Positions 26,321 to 34,166 of a stretch of DNA of 64,000 bases are shown here, one piece after another. Source of the stretch: Dehalobacterium formicoaceticum (GTDB lineage: Bacteria; Bacillota; Dehalobacteriia; Dehalobacteriales; Dehalobacteriaceae). Each line of letters starts with the position of its first letter. The stretch's first letter is position 1. Below the pieces are notes generated by a model. The model was not told the origin of the DNA. It ran no database searches and saw nothing but the letters and a program-made list of their open reading frames with translations. The stretch covers positions 620,001 through 684,000 of the forward strand of contig NZ_CP022121.1 of assembly GCF_002224645.1 (NCBI RefSeq), written 5' to 3'. Both the position numbers and the translations under genes were made by a program.

Positions 26321-26936
26321 TGCTTTCCTCCATGCTCTTCGGAAACTGCTTAATTTCTTTTAAAGTTTGCCTAATGAGTGTTTCAAAATTTTTGCTGCCA
26401 ATCCTTTGAATTTCCAGGGGTAGGTTAAGAAAGTCAGCTATTTCGCGAGCTTTCTTGTCAAGGGAGTTATCTTCCATGACATCCAAGTATACAACTCGTT
26501 GATAATTCCGAAGCATCATTTCTTTAATCCTAGGCCGCTCTTTCCAATCCAAAGGCTCTACAACCAGCTTGTTAAAATTCCTGCATATGTCGTCTGTCAA
26601 AAAATAGGTTCCCGGCACTTTTTTAAGCATTTCCCGGTAGATGTCTTCACCGACATACATCGCATAACATAATTCGCCTGGAACCCTGATTGCCCCATGT
26701 TGATTAACTATTTCATCAATTCTGTAAGCACATTTGCCGTAAACAACAATTATTCCACTGTATATGCCTTTAAAGGAAGCGAGCAGTCCATTAATAGCAG
26801 CTGACAACTTGTCTGGATAAAGGTGCATAATCGCAGGCAGGTAAATAATGTCCGGCCGCTCATCTTCGTGCAATGCTTCGATAGCTTTTTCTAATGGAAT
26901 TTTCAAAGTTCCGCAGGCGACAATTACGTTAGACAT
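26313..26936 (-). CDS. DUF1638 protein, second of two
   Basis: A 207-residue protein, distantly similar to the one at 21,323: VIVACGTLKIPLEKAIEAL, YLPAIMHLYPDKL and a middle YGKCAYRIDEI keep the Cys and His pattern of DUF1638. It lies between the MtrH-type gene (15 bp) and the RACE gene (8-bp overlap), inside the core of the operon. The tight coupling to the activator suggests a direct role in corrinoid handling; the activity is unknown. Confidence 0.82.
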   Translation of the reverse strand: MSNVIVACGTLKIPLEKAIEALHEDERPDIIYLPAIMHLYPDKLSAAINGLLASFKGIYSGIIVVYGKCAYRIDEIVNQHGAIRVPGELCYAMYVGEDIYREMLKKVPGTYFLTDDICRNFNKLVVEPLDWKERPRIKEMMLRNYQRVVYLDVMEDNSLDKKAREIADFLNLPLEIQRIGSKNFETLIRQTLKEIKQFPKSMEESNV

Positions 26937-26951
26937 TTTTCACCCCAAAAT

Positions 26952-27851
26952 TCACTTAAATACATGGTACAAAGGATGATCATGGCTGGCAGGCCTTACG
27001 CCATGCTGCATACAGCTATATGCAACCAAAGCATCAACTGCCGCCATGGACGGCACTATTTCCGTTTGTTTGATTCCATACATAATAAAGTCGGCACCCA
27101 AAAGCTGCAGGCTGGTCGCCATACTGGTTTTAGTGGAAGCTACTTCAATCTTGTTATACATAGAAGCTTTCTTCCACCCGGTAATCACCGTATGGGTTGG
27201 TGAACAGCCGGCAGGATATCCATATTTGTCTTTGAGCATATATATTGCTTTAGCTGCCGGTCCCGGCTCCACTATGTCCAGTACGGCCATGTCAAGCATC
27301 AGTTTTTCAAAACCATAGGACTTAGCCCGTTCAATCAGTGCTTCTGCAATATCTACTCTGCCCTGAGCTGTTGGCTTCTTTGAATTGTTCAACATAACTA
27401 CGGTAGCTTTTAAACCATGCTTTTTTACTTCTTTCAGTTCCTCATCTTTACTCTCAACATTTACGGAATCAAACACTGCCCTGTCCTGTAAACCAAGCTT
27501 GGCAGCCATTTCCACCCCGGCAATTCTCACCTTGGCAACCGTCCCATCAATGATGAACGGCAGAACTGTGTTACGTCCGATGAATTCAACATAGGCTCGC
27601 ATAGCATTTTCGCTGGCTCCGACAATATCTATCATCAGAGGGAGTTTAACTTTTTTGCACATATCATCAATTTTGTTAATCCAGCCAAGGGCTCCTTCTT
27701 GATCAAAAGTTCCCTTTTCTTCATCTTTAACAAGCTTGTCACCCTGATAAAAGATGCTTGCCATTAATACTGTCGGATGCTGTCCAGGTTGGCCGCCGAT
27801 TGTAACATTTCCAATTTGATAAATTTTCTGTTCAGCTTTGAATTTGAACAA
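26952..27851 (-). CDS. MtrH-family methyltransferase (methylcobamide:tetrahydrofolate type)
   Basis: A 299-residue TIM-barrel protein. TTG 27851 is chosen because AGGGGGGGACGA sits just before it and it starts 13 bp after the previous stop. The sequence matches the MtrH family: GNVTIGGQPGQHPTVLMASIFY, then PLMIDIVGAS, FIIDGTVAKVR and GYPAGCSPTHTV. MtrH and its bacterial relative MtgA transfer a methyl group between methyl-corrinoid and a pterin. Here it probably feeds tetrahydrofolate and the Wood-Ljungdahl pathway (inference). Confidence 0.9.
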   Translation of the reverse strand: MFKFKAEQKIYQIGNVTIGGQPGQHPTVLMASIFYQGDKLVKDEEKGTFDQEGALGWINKIDDMCKKVKLPLMIDIVGASENAMRAYVEFIGRNTVLPFIIDGTVAKVRIAGVEMAAKLGLQDRAVFDSVNVESKDEELKEVKKHGLKATVVMLNNSKKPTAQGRVDIAEALIERAKSYGFEKLMLDMAVLDIVEPGPAAKAIYMLKDKYGYPAGCSPTHTVITGWKKASMYNKIEVASTKTSMATSLQLLGADFIMYGIKQTEIVPSMAAVDALVAYSCMQHGVRPASHDHPLYHVFK

Positions 27852-27864
27852 ATCGTCCCCCCCT

Positions 27865-28878
27865 TTACTCGTACCGCCCAAATTTTTCTGCAGCTCTAAC
27901 CATGGCCTCTACATTTTCCGGCGGTACATCAGCGGTAATTTCACAACCCGGTGACAGCATGTACTGTCCGCCTTCCTTGGCGGCAGTGATGATCTCTCCG
28001 CATTTTTCCTCTACTTCCTCTGCGGAAGCCTGGGGCAAAAAGACAATATGGTCTAGGTTTCCGGCAAAACCAAGCTTTCCGGCATATTTCTTTTTAAATT
28101 TGAGCATGTCTGTGTGGTGTCCTAAACTGACCATCTGCAGTTTTTCCATGTCAGCCAGAACATCCCCGTTTAGATCAAGATGAGTATCTACTTTCCCGCA
28201 CATGTGCAAAATGTTATATTCGTAGGTGAGCGCCTGCCTTAAATATGGGATGTAAAATTCGGTCATCGTTGCTGGCGCGAACATCTGCAGGTCGTGTTCA
28301 CATATCACTAGGAAAGATGCCCCCGCTTCCTTTAATGCTTGAGCATAAGCGTTCACTACTTCTGTGCTTTTCTGGATCAGGGCATGCATAAATTCTTTTT
28401 TTCGGACACTCTTGATGAAATTCTCATAGGGAAATAGCTGCATTGAGAAGGTAAACGGCCCGGTTACATACGCACCTACCGGAACGTCTGTACTTTCCGC
28501 CAGGATCCTCGTCCCCTCTACAGTCACTTTTGAACCAGGAGCTTTAGCAAAATCCGGCATCTTAAAATTTTTAATATCTTCTTCTGTTAAAATAGGATTC
28601 TTCGTGATCCACGGGTATTTGTCAGGGGGATAAAAAAGTGTTCCGCCGCACGCTTCAACTACCGGCCAACTTGGTTCCACCTGGATCGCCACCGAATCAT
28701 ACTTGTACCGATTTAATGCCTTTAGGTGCGCCTCAGCTGCTCTCCTCGCATCCTTGTACATTACATCAAAAGTTAAACCCTGACTAACTCCTGCATGATC
28801 TCCAACCTGGGCAAGTACAGGTACCCGATCAGGTATCTTTCCGTCTAAAGTAGCAAAAACTCTCTCTCTCGAATTCAT
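27865..28878 (-). CDS. Uroporphyrinogen decarboxylase-family methyltransferase (MtaA-like)
   Basis: A 337-residue protein of normal MtaA/UroD length, starting ATG after GAGGTGAC. It begins NSRERVFATLDGKIPDRVPV, with zinc-type ILHMCGK in the C-terminal half and the closing LSPGCEITADVPPENV. The His-x-Cys plus distal Cys matches the zinc ligands of MtaA, which moves a methyl group from the corrinoid protein to a thiol. In an acetogen-type host the acceptor need not be coenzyme M. It is 12 bp from the response-regulator gene. Confidence 0.88.
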   Translation of the reverse strand: MNSRERVFATLDGKIPDRVPVLAQVGDHAGVSQGLTFDVMYKDARRAAEAHLKALNRYKYDSVAIQVEPSWPVVEACGGTLFYPPDKYPWITKNPILTEEDIKNFKMPDFAKAPGSKVTVEGTRILAESTDVPVGAYVTGPFTFSMQLFPYENFIKSVRKKEFMHALIQKSTEVVNAYAQALKEAGASFLVICEHDLQMFAPATMTEFYIPYLRQALTYEYNILHMCGKVDTHLDLNGDVLADMEKLQMVSLGHHTDMLKFKKKYAGKLGFAGNLDHIVFLPQASAEEVEEKCGEIITAAKEGGQYMLSPGCEITADVPPENVEAMVRAAEKFGRYE

Positions 28879-28890
28879 GTCTTAGTCACC

Positions 28891-29706
28891 TCACAGTTTA
28901 TTTAGTAGATCTTTCCAGTCGTCTTCTTTCCCTTCTTGGATGTGATAACTGGAAGGAGTGGTCCCAACCTTTTGACTGAACACCTTGCTGAAATAATCGG
29001 GATCCTGAAATCCGGTTTCACGGGCAATGGTCTTGATGGGAAGATTTGTATTCTCCAAAAGGACTTTAGCCCGTTCAATCCGAGATTGGATTACATATTC
29101 TTTAAATGTCATGCTCTCTTCTTTACTGAACAAAGTACTGAAATAGCTCATACTAAATCCCACATGGTCGGCTACTTCTTTCAATGTCAGCTGTTTTCTA
29201 AGGTTTTGCCGAACATATGACTTGGCTGAGTTAATGACGCGTTTAGTTGAGTCTAAAGGGTTCCATGAATTAATGTCTTCAGAAGTATTTTCTTCATCTT
29301 TCTCAGATATCAAATTTTGAGGATCTACCATTTTCCAAAAAGCATTGACAATTTCTCGCCGGTGTACCGGTTTCAGGAGATAATCTTTAGCTTGCAGATT
29401 TAAGGCCATGCGCAGCATAGGATAATCACCATAGGCTGATATGAATGTGAACTTTACCTCTGGATAATGCAACTTGATCTGTCCCGCTACATCCAATCCG
29501 TTTTTCCCTGGCATCCGTACATCTAAAAACGCCACTGAAATATCCTGCCGGCTCAATATTTCCATTGTTTCATTACCATCTTGCGCCTGGAAAACCTGAA
29601 TATGGTAATTCTTGTCGCATCTTGCGTTACTGGTAATAGTTTCAATAATTACAGCCCGCTCCAATGATTCATCATCCGCAACCAATAATCGGATTGTCTC
29701 TGCCAT
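28891..29706 (-). CDS. AraC-type response regulator
   Basis: A 271-residue protein with ATG 29706 after GGGAGGG. The receiver domain (about 1-120) has acidic residues at the start and phospho-acceptor Asp 62 in FLDVRMPG. The C-terminal two-helix-turn-helix AraC domain includes SYFSTLFSKEESMTFKEYV and DYFSKVFSQKVGTTPSSY. It is placed between two UroD genes, inside the operon it presumably controls. Its partner is most likely the PocR histidine kinase at 31,908. Confidence 0.93.
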   Translation of the reverse strand: MAETIRLLVADDESLERAVIIETITSNARCDKNYHIQVFQAQDGNETMEILSRQDISVAFLDVRMPGKNGLDVAGQIKLHYPEVKFTFISAYGDYPMLRMALNLQAKDYLLKPVHRREIVNAFWKMVDPQNLISEKDEENTSEDINSWNPLDSTKRVINSAKSYVRQNLRKQLTLKEVADHVGFSMSYFSTLFSKEESMTFKEYVIQSRIERAKVLLENTNLPIKTIARETGFQDPDYFSKVFSQKVGTTPSSYHIQEGKEDDWKDLLNKL

Positions 29707-29755
29707 AGTAGACCCTCCCTTACAGAAAACTAGACATTCCAGCATATAGGACTAT

Positions 29756-30916
29756 TTAATCCAATTTATTCAGATTGATGGGGAAAGTCCCATATTTATT
29801 TAAAGCATCAATAAACGCACGGACATTTTCCACAGGTGACCCTTGGGGAATCGCGCAAGGCTCAATCATACAACCTCCATTACATGGATACAGCCCCTTG
29901 ATATATTCCTTGACTCGATTTTCAATTATTTCCGGCGTCCCTTCTTTAATCAACTCTGTATGGACTCCCACGGCATAAGCCTTATGAAAAGTATTGGCCA
30001 GCTCGCGAAAAGTCTTCAGATCCCTGCTGGGTCCTTGCTGAGGATCAGGGTCAAGATTTGTCATGACAAATGTTCCTGTTGAAACCTGGCGGGCCAAAAA
30101 CCTTGTCCAATCATCACCAAGATGGCTCAAGCCCCAATAATAGTGAATGAAAGGCAGCGGACTGGCACTTTGAATCATTCTGGCCAGATACGGTGTGTCG
30201 AATTCCCAAAGCTGCTCCGGCCTAAAGTTGGGCACGCTGTTCCAAGCTGCAATAGGTGTAATCCCATGAATCCCGGTTTCTTTAAAAGCCTGAGCAAACT
30301 TTATGGCTGCCTGGGTACATGCCTCAACCACTCTGTGCATTAAAAGAGGCTTTGTTTTCATCCATTTAACGGCCAGAGGGTATCCCAAGATTTGTACGGC
30401 CACCGGGAGAGGCTGCATCGGCGTGGCAATTACTGCATACTCACCTTTTGTCTTTTTCACCAGCTGTTTAAACAGTTCCAGTCTGACCGGCATACGCCCT
30501 TCGGTACGTCCGTCCAAAGCTGCCACTTTTTCTTCCAGTTCTTCAACATCACGTTCACAGGTTATTGCTTCTTTAACAATTTGAGGGTTTGAATCTTTGG
30601 GTCTCTTTAAAGTACACCCTAGGATTTCAGCCTCGACAACGGTCGTTTCAATCCCTGGAAATACTACGTCATAGTCGAATTCTTCAAAAAATTTCACTAT
30701 CGCATCCGAATGCTTTTCGGGATCTGCGGCCGCTTCACTGCAGGAGTAACCATACCGATTGACAATCCATTCTGTAAACAAAAAGCCTGTAGGGATCCTG
30801 TCGGCATGTTCCTGGCACACCGTCAGAACAATCCTCTCAATAGGCAGCAGTCTTTCACCTCTGTCCCTTTTGGCAATGATGTTTTTTACCATTTCCATTT
30901 GCTCTTTACTTGACAT
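29756..30916 (-). CDS. Uroporphyrinogen decarboxylase-like methyltransferase lacking the HxC zinc motif
   Basis: A 386-residue protein starting ATG after GGAGGTG. The overall UroD-type barrel is retained, ending IPQGSPVENVRAFIDALNKYG. At the position of the usual His-x-Cys-Gly the sequence reads FIHYYWGL, so the zinc site of MtaA-type enzymes is absent, while the C-terminus has CNGGCMIEPC. It is encoded 5 bp downstream of the corrinoid protein. By position it is the best candidate for the substrate-facing methyltransferase (MT I) that loads the corrinoid. That is inference. Confidence 0.85.
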   Translation of the reverse strand: MSSKEQMEMVKNIIAKRDRGERLLPIERIVLTVCQEHADRIPTGFLFTEWIVNRYGYSCSEAAADPEKHSDAIVKFFEEFDYDVVFPGIETTVVEAEILGCTLKRPKDSNPQIVKEAITCERDVEELEEKVAALDGRTEGRMPVRLELFKQLVKKTKGEYAVIATPMQPLPVAVQILGYPLAVKWMKTKPLLMHRVVEACTQAAIKFAQAFKETGIHGITPIAAWNSVPNFRPEQLWEFDTPYLARMIQSASPLPFIHYYWGLSHLGDDWTRFLARQVSTGTFVMTNLDPDPQQGPSRDLKTFRELANTFHKAYAVGVHTELIKEGTPEIIENRVKEYIKGLYPCNGGCMIEPCAIPQGSPVENVRAFIDALNKYGTFPINLNKLD

Positions 30917-30921
30917 TTTTA

Positions 30922-31566
30922 TTATTCACCTCCGAGCAATCTTCTGGCTTCCTGTACAGCTCCTTCTGCGTCCTCGGCAAATCCGTCGCCACCGATCCGT
31001 TTCACATATTGAGGAAATACAGCTACTCCTCCCAACAGCACCTTCACTTTGTCCCGTAGAGATTCTTTGACCAGAAGGTCTATTGTGTCTTCAATCCCTT
31101 TTAGGGTGGTGGACATGTAAGAACCAATGCCTAAAATCTCCGGTTGTTCCTTTTTTACCGCTTCAATAAACACATCAGCTGAAACATCTACTCCCAAGTC
31201 GATTACCTCAAAACCATCTGCCCTTAATAGCGCAGCAACAACGTTCTTACCGATGTCATGGACATCTCCTTCAACACTACCAATTACAACTTTTCCGATA
31301 GATTTAGGGGAAGCATCACCTGTCATATAAGGAATGAGTGACTGTACACCGGCATTCATTGCCTCACCAGCCATCATCAGCTCTGGCAGAAAATATTCTC
31401 CTGTTCCGAATTTCCGGCCTGCTTCTCTAGCCCCCGGTGACATCCCGTTGATCATTTCTGTTGGAGTTAATCCTGCTTCAATCCCTTGACTCACCAACTC
31501 TTTGGTTAGATCATCATTACCGTTCAAAACTGCTTCAGTCAATTGCTCTAAAATTTTTTTGCTCAT
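30922..31566 (-). CDS. Corrinoid (B12-binding) protein, MtaC/MtbC type
   Basis: A 214-residue protein of standard length. The N-terminal helical cap domain (about 1-85) is followed by a B12-binding Rossmann domain with DVHDIG at residues 101-106, whose His 103 is the lower cobalt ligand, and a GG pair near 169. It shuttles the C1 group between the substrate-specific methyltransferase and the acceptor methyltransferase. It is the first gene of the structural operon, behind a 341-bp leader, with AAAGGAGT before its ATG. Confidence 0.95.
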   Translation of the reverse strand: MSKKILEQLTEAVLNGNDDLTKELVSQGIEAGLTPTEMINGMSPGAREAGRKFGTGEYFLPELMMAGEAMNAGVQSLIPYMTGDASPKSIGKVVIGSVEGDVHDIGKNVVAALLRADGFEVIDLGVDVSADVFIEAVKKEQPEILGIGSYMSTTLKGIEDTIDLLVKESLRDKVKVLLGGVAVFPQYVKRIGGDGFAEDAEGAVQEARRLLGGE

Positions 31567-31907
31567 TACAACTACTCCTTTCTTTTTTAACTTTAATTAG
31601 GTCCTTTTGAAGTGGCCACCTTCAAAAACTTTTCACCTCGTCCCCAAGGAGTGTTTTGCTCCAGGAAATTAGGTCTTGAGATAATAAATTCTAATTTATC
31701 AGGCCCAGTCCCTCTGGATTAATTTCTGTTGATCTGGAAAAACATTTTGAATTTTCCGTATACTAAAAATCTAGGCTTTTTTAAATCACAAATAGAAGAA
31801 GTAGTGTAGCGACAAGAAAATAGAGAAAAATGATTTGCGTTCCAAGATACAAAGATATGGCATAGGAAGGCCTGTGAAAAGATGAGAGGCAATAATGAAT
31901 TGTATTA
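31567..31907 (-). promoter_or_regulatory. Leader/promoter region of the methyltransferase operon with two hairpins
   Basis: 341 bp without a gene, between the kinase and the corrinoid-protein gene. On the minus strand it carries GGAG-7nt-CTCC-type and TTTTGAAG-7nt-CTTCAAAA (31605-31627) inverted repeats close to the start codon. These could be operator sites for the AraC regulator or mRNA leader hairpins. No convincing -35/-10 pair or riboswitch consensus was found by eye. Confidence 0.5.
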
Positions 31908-33203
31908 CTAATTACTTGTAAACAGCGGCATAATTAATGTGGCCTTAGTCCCTTCGATATCCGGGGGTCCCTGCAATTGTAATCCGTATGCGTCGCCAAA
32001 CAGTCGTCTCATTCTTTGATGAATATTTTCCAGGCTGGAGCCTGGGCAATGGCACCAGTGGTCACCATCAGTCACACGCTGTGTATCAATACCTGCTCCA
32101 TCATCTATTACATAAACTAACAAACGATTTCCCGGGATATCCTCATCAACCTTTATCAATAAGCGGTGTTTTCCTGGGACCGATTCGAACCCATGTTTAA
32201 ACGCATTGTCTACCAGTGGTTGTAAAGTAAAAGGAAGAATTTTTACGCTTAGATGTTCTTCTTCTACTAGAATTTTCACGCTAATCCGGTTTCCGAACCT
32301 TAACCGTTGGATACTAAGGTAAGAATTAATGTGATCCAATTCCGTTTTTAAAAAGACCATTTCGATATTTCCCTCAATACCATAGCGGGCCACATCTGCT
32401 AAAGCAAAAACAGCTCCCTCAGTCTCAACCGCTCCTTCAGCAAACGCCAATCGGGCAATTACATTTAGTGCGTTAAAGAGAAAGTGTGGGTTCATTTTGG
32501 CCTGGAGTTCCCTTAGTTCCGCCTGTTTTAGCATCAACTGGTACTCAGTAATTTCTTTTTCCAGATTGACTGTTTTTTGAATTTCTTGAAGCAGACGGTC
32601 TTGATAGGACACCAATTCTTGTTGATAACGGGAAAGACTTTCTGAGACTGTAAGATAATTAGCCAAGGTGGATATTAATGTTGCAACGGCTGTAAACTGA
32701 TCGCCGGAAATTTTGGGAATAGTGTTCAGATGTTTGAAATAATCCCCACATGGTCCATTTGTCCCTTCAGTCAAAGATTCCGCTTCCATAAGCTGAACCG
32801 GGCTGGTAATCAAACATCCTAAAAGAACATTATCTCGGGCATATAGAGGAGCCGAAATAAGTGTGAGGCCACACTTTCCCTGATAAACCTTTGAACGGTC
32901 ATTATGATAACTGTTTTTTAAACCTGTTTCAAAGCAGTACAAACATTGAAAAAAGTGCTTTCTGTCTGAAAAGTGGCTCTGGCACCAATTTGGAAAGGAC
33001 CCTAATGGGGGAGATATGGGAACCGCTCTGTTATCAACAAAGACAATGTTAATCCCTATGACATTAAAAAACATTTTGCTGATCTCCAGCATTGTCTCCC
33101 GAGAAATAATCTCAGCTAAGTGATATGTCCTGTCAATAATGGTACTTATTTTATTTAAAGCTTTATCATTGCTTTGCACCACTACCATCCCCTCATCAAT
33201 CAT
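31908..33203 (-). CDS. PocR-domain sensor histidine kinase (LytS/YesM type)
   Basis: A 431-residue soluble protein. Residues about 28-180 form a PocR-type ligand-binding domain with Cys 74, 87, 90, 111 and 130, which may hold a metal or a corrinoid-related ligand. A coiled coil (about 190-230) leads into a His_kinase domain with phospho-acceptor His 240 in MNPHFLFNA, then an ATPase domain with PLVDNAFKHGF and VIDDGAGI. No membrane helix is present, so it senses a cytoplasmic signal. It is separated from the operon by its own 341-bp gap. A GTTAA-4nt-TTAAC palindrome lies upstream (33,241-33,254). Confidence 0.9.
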   Translation of the reverse strand: MIDEGMVVVQSNDKALNKISTIIDRTYHLAEIISRETMLEISKMFFNVIGINIVFVDNRAVPISPPLGSFPNWCQSHFSDRKHFFQCLYCFETGLKNSYHNDRSKVYQGKCGLTLISAPLYARDNVLLGCLITSPVQLMEAESLTEGTNGPCGDYFKHLNTIPKISGDQFTAVATLISTLANYLTVSESLSRYQQELVSYQDRLLQEIQKTVNLEKEITEYQLMLKQAELRELQAKMNPHFLFNALNVIARLAFAEGAVETEGAVFALADVARYGIEGNIEMVFLKTELDHINSYLSIQRLRFGNRISVKILVEEEHLSVKILPFTLQPLVDNAFKHGFESVPGKHRLLIKVDEDIPGNRLLVYVIDDGAGIDTQRVTDGDHWCHCPGSSLENIHQRMRRLFGDAYGLQLQGPPDIEGTKATLIMPLFTSN

Positions 33204-33752
33204 ATCTATATAATTATATAGAACCTATCAATCAAAATCTGTTAAGTATTTAACAAATTATCAGTTATTCCAAGCTAACACGATAAGGCGCCTTCTTTAT
33301 GCTATAACAACCTTCACCGCTTATTCACACAAACGCTGGAGTCCTTATTCTACTTTCATTATTTGACATATTTAGCTTCAAAGGTAATACGGAATAACAC
33401 TAAATTTATTACTCACAGGACGCCTTCAATTTTTACAATTAGAATATGTTACGATGTACAAATAATAAAAACACCTGCTGATTTAGCGGGGTCACTGAAA
33501 GGCCTACGGTTTTTCGTTGAGAAATTTATTGATTGTTTTGAAAAAGACAATTCAGGACTTGTTTTTAAGCCCCGAACTGTCTTATTTGATCTAATTGATG
33601 GTTTATTGTCCTATGTTTTATCCTATTATTTTATGTATTCGTATTTTCACTTTAATTGCATGCCTCTTCAGAATATAAATACGGATTACTTTGTCTTTTT
33701 TGGGGTTATTATCACGCACAATTACATTGTTTTTTGCAAGAACTTTTTGCAA
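33204..33752. other. Gene-poor region right of the sensor kinase
   Basis: About 550 bp. It contains the kinase promoter region (minus-strand TATAAT-like box next to the start and the palindrome at 33,241-33,254). A rightward frame is open from 33,363 to 33,824, but its hydrophobic, Phe-rich translation matches no family, so it is not called as a gene. The rest is AT-rich and may be remnant DNA. Confidence 0.5.
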
Positions 33753-33834
33753 AAAGTTGCAAGTAATTTTTCCATAGTATTGCAACATTGTGGAAAATGT
33801 AGTTGCAATACTATGGATTTTTAACTTGCAACTT
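33753..33834. repeat. Long imperfect hairpin (MITE-like or structured)
   Basis: Two 33-nt arms, 33754-33786 and 33802-33834, pair through 11 bp (AAGTTGCAAGT) and 15 bp (CCATAGTATTGCAAC), with a 7-nt internal mismatch loop and a 15-nt apical loop. A related TTGCAA-rich stretch lies just to the left. The right arm overlaps the 3' end of the HEPN-like fragment. It could be a miniature transposable element or a terminator-like structured RNA. Confidence 0.7.
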
Positions 33835-34075
33835 TCATTTTACAACAAATAATTATGTTATTATTTAATGTTGCTGTATTTGCTGTACAAACCCATTCTT
33901 GTATGCTTTGTCTTTGGCTAATTCCGTAATGTTTAACGATTATATATTTTAGTAAACATTCTATCACAATACCTCCAAAATGCATTGAGCCAATACGTCT
34001 ACTGTTAGCCTTCATAAACGTTAAATCTTGTGCTCTTTCATTACATGCTTTATTAAACTCCTCAATTGGCGTCAT
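33821..34075 (-). pseudogene. Truncated HEPN-like protein
   Basis: An 84-residue frame starting ATG after AGGAGGT. The first half, RRIGSMHFGGIVIECLLKYIIV, resembles the second helix of HEPN-type proteins (the Gly-x(4)-Glu-Cys-x-Leu-Lys pattern). The C-terminal half runs into the long hairpin and loses similarity, so the gene seems cut. It lies 22 bp inside the right IS66 copy, mirroring the broken integrase at the left end. Confidence 0.5.
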
Positions 34076-34166
34076 TTAAAGTATAACCTCCTATTACGTA
34101 ATTGTCAAATCCTAAGCACTTAAAATAAACAAAAAAGCCCAACCCAAAGGTTGGACGTGGGAATTT

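Noticed and set aside
31567-31907. Cobalamin riboswitch in the operon leader
   Set aside because: Hairpins are present, but no B12-box-like conserved sequence was recognised; kept only as an undefined leader.
33363-33824. Rightward 153-codon open frame
   Set aside because: The translation is Phe/Ile/Tyr-rich with no domain, has no convincing ribosome site, and its end crosses the long hairpin; treated as chance in AT-rich DNA.
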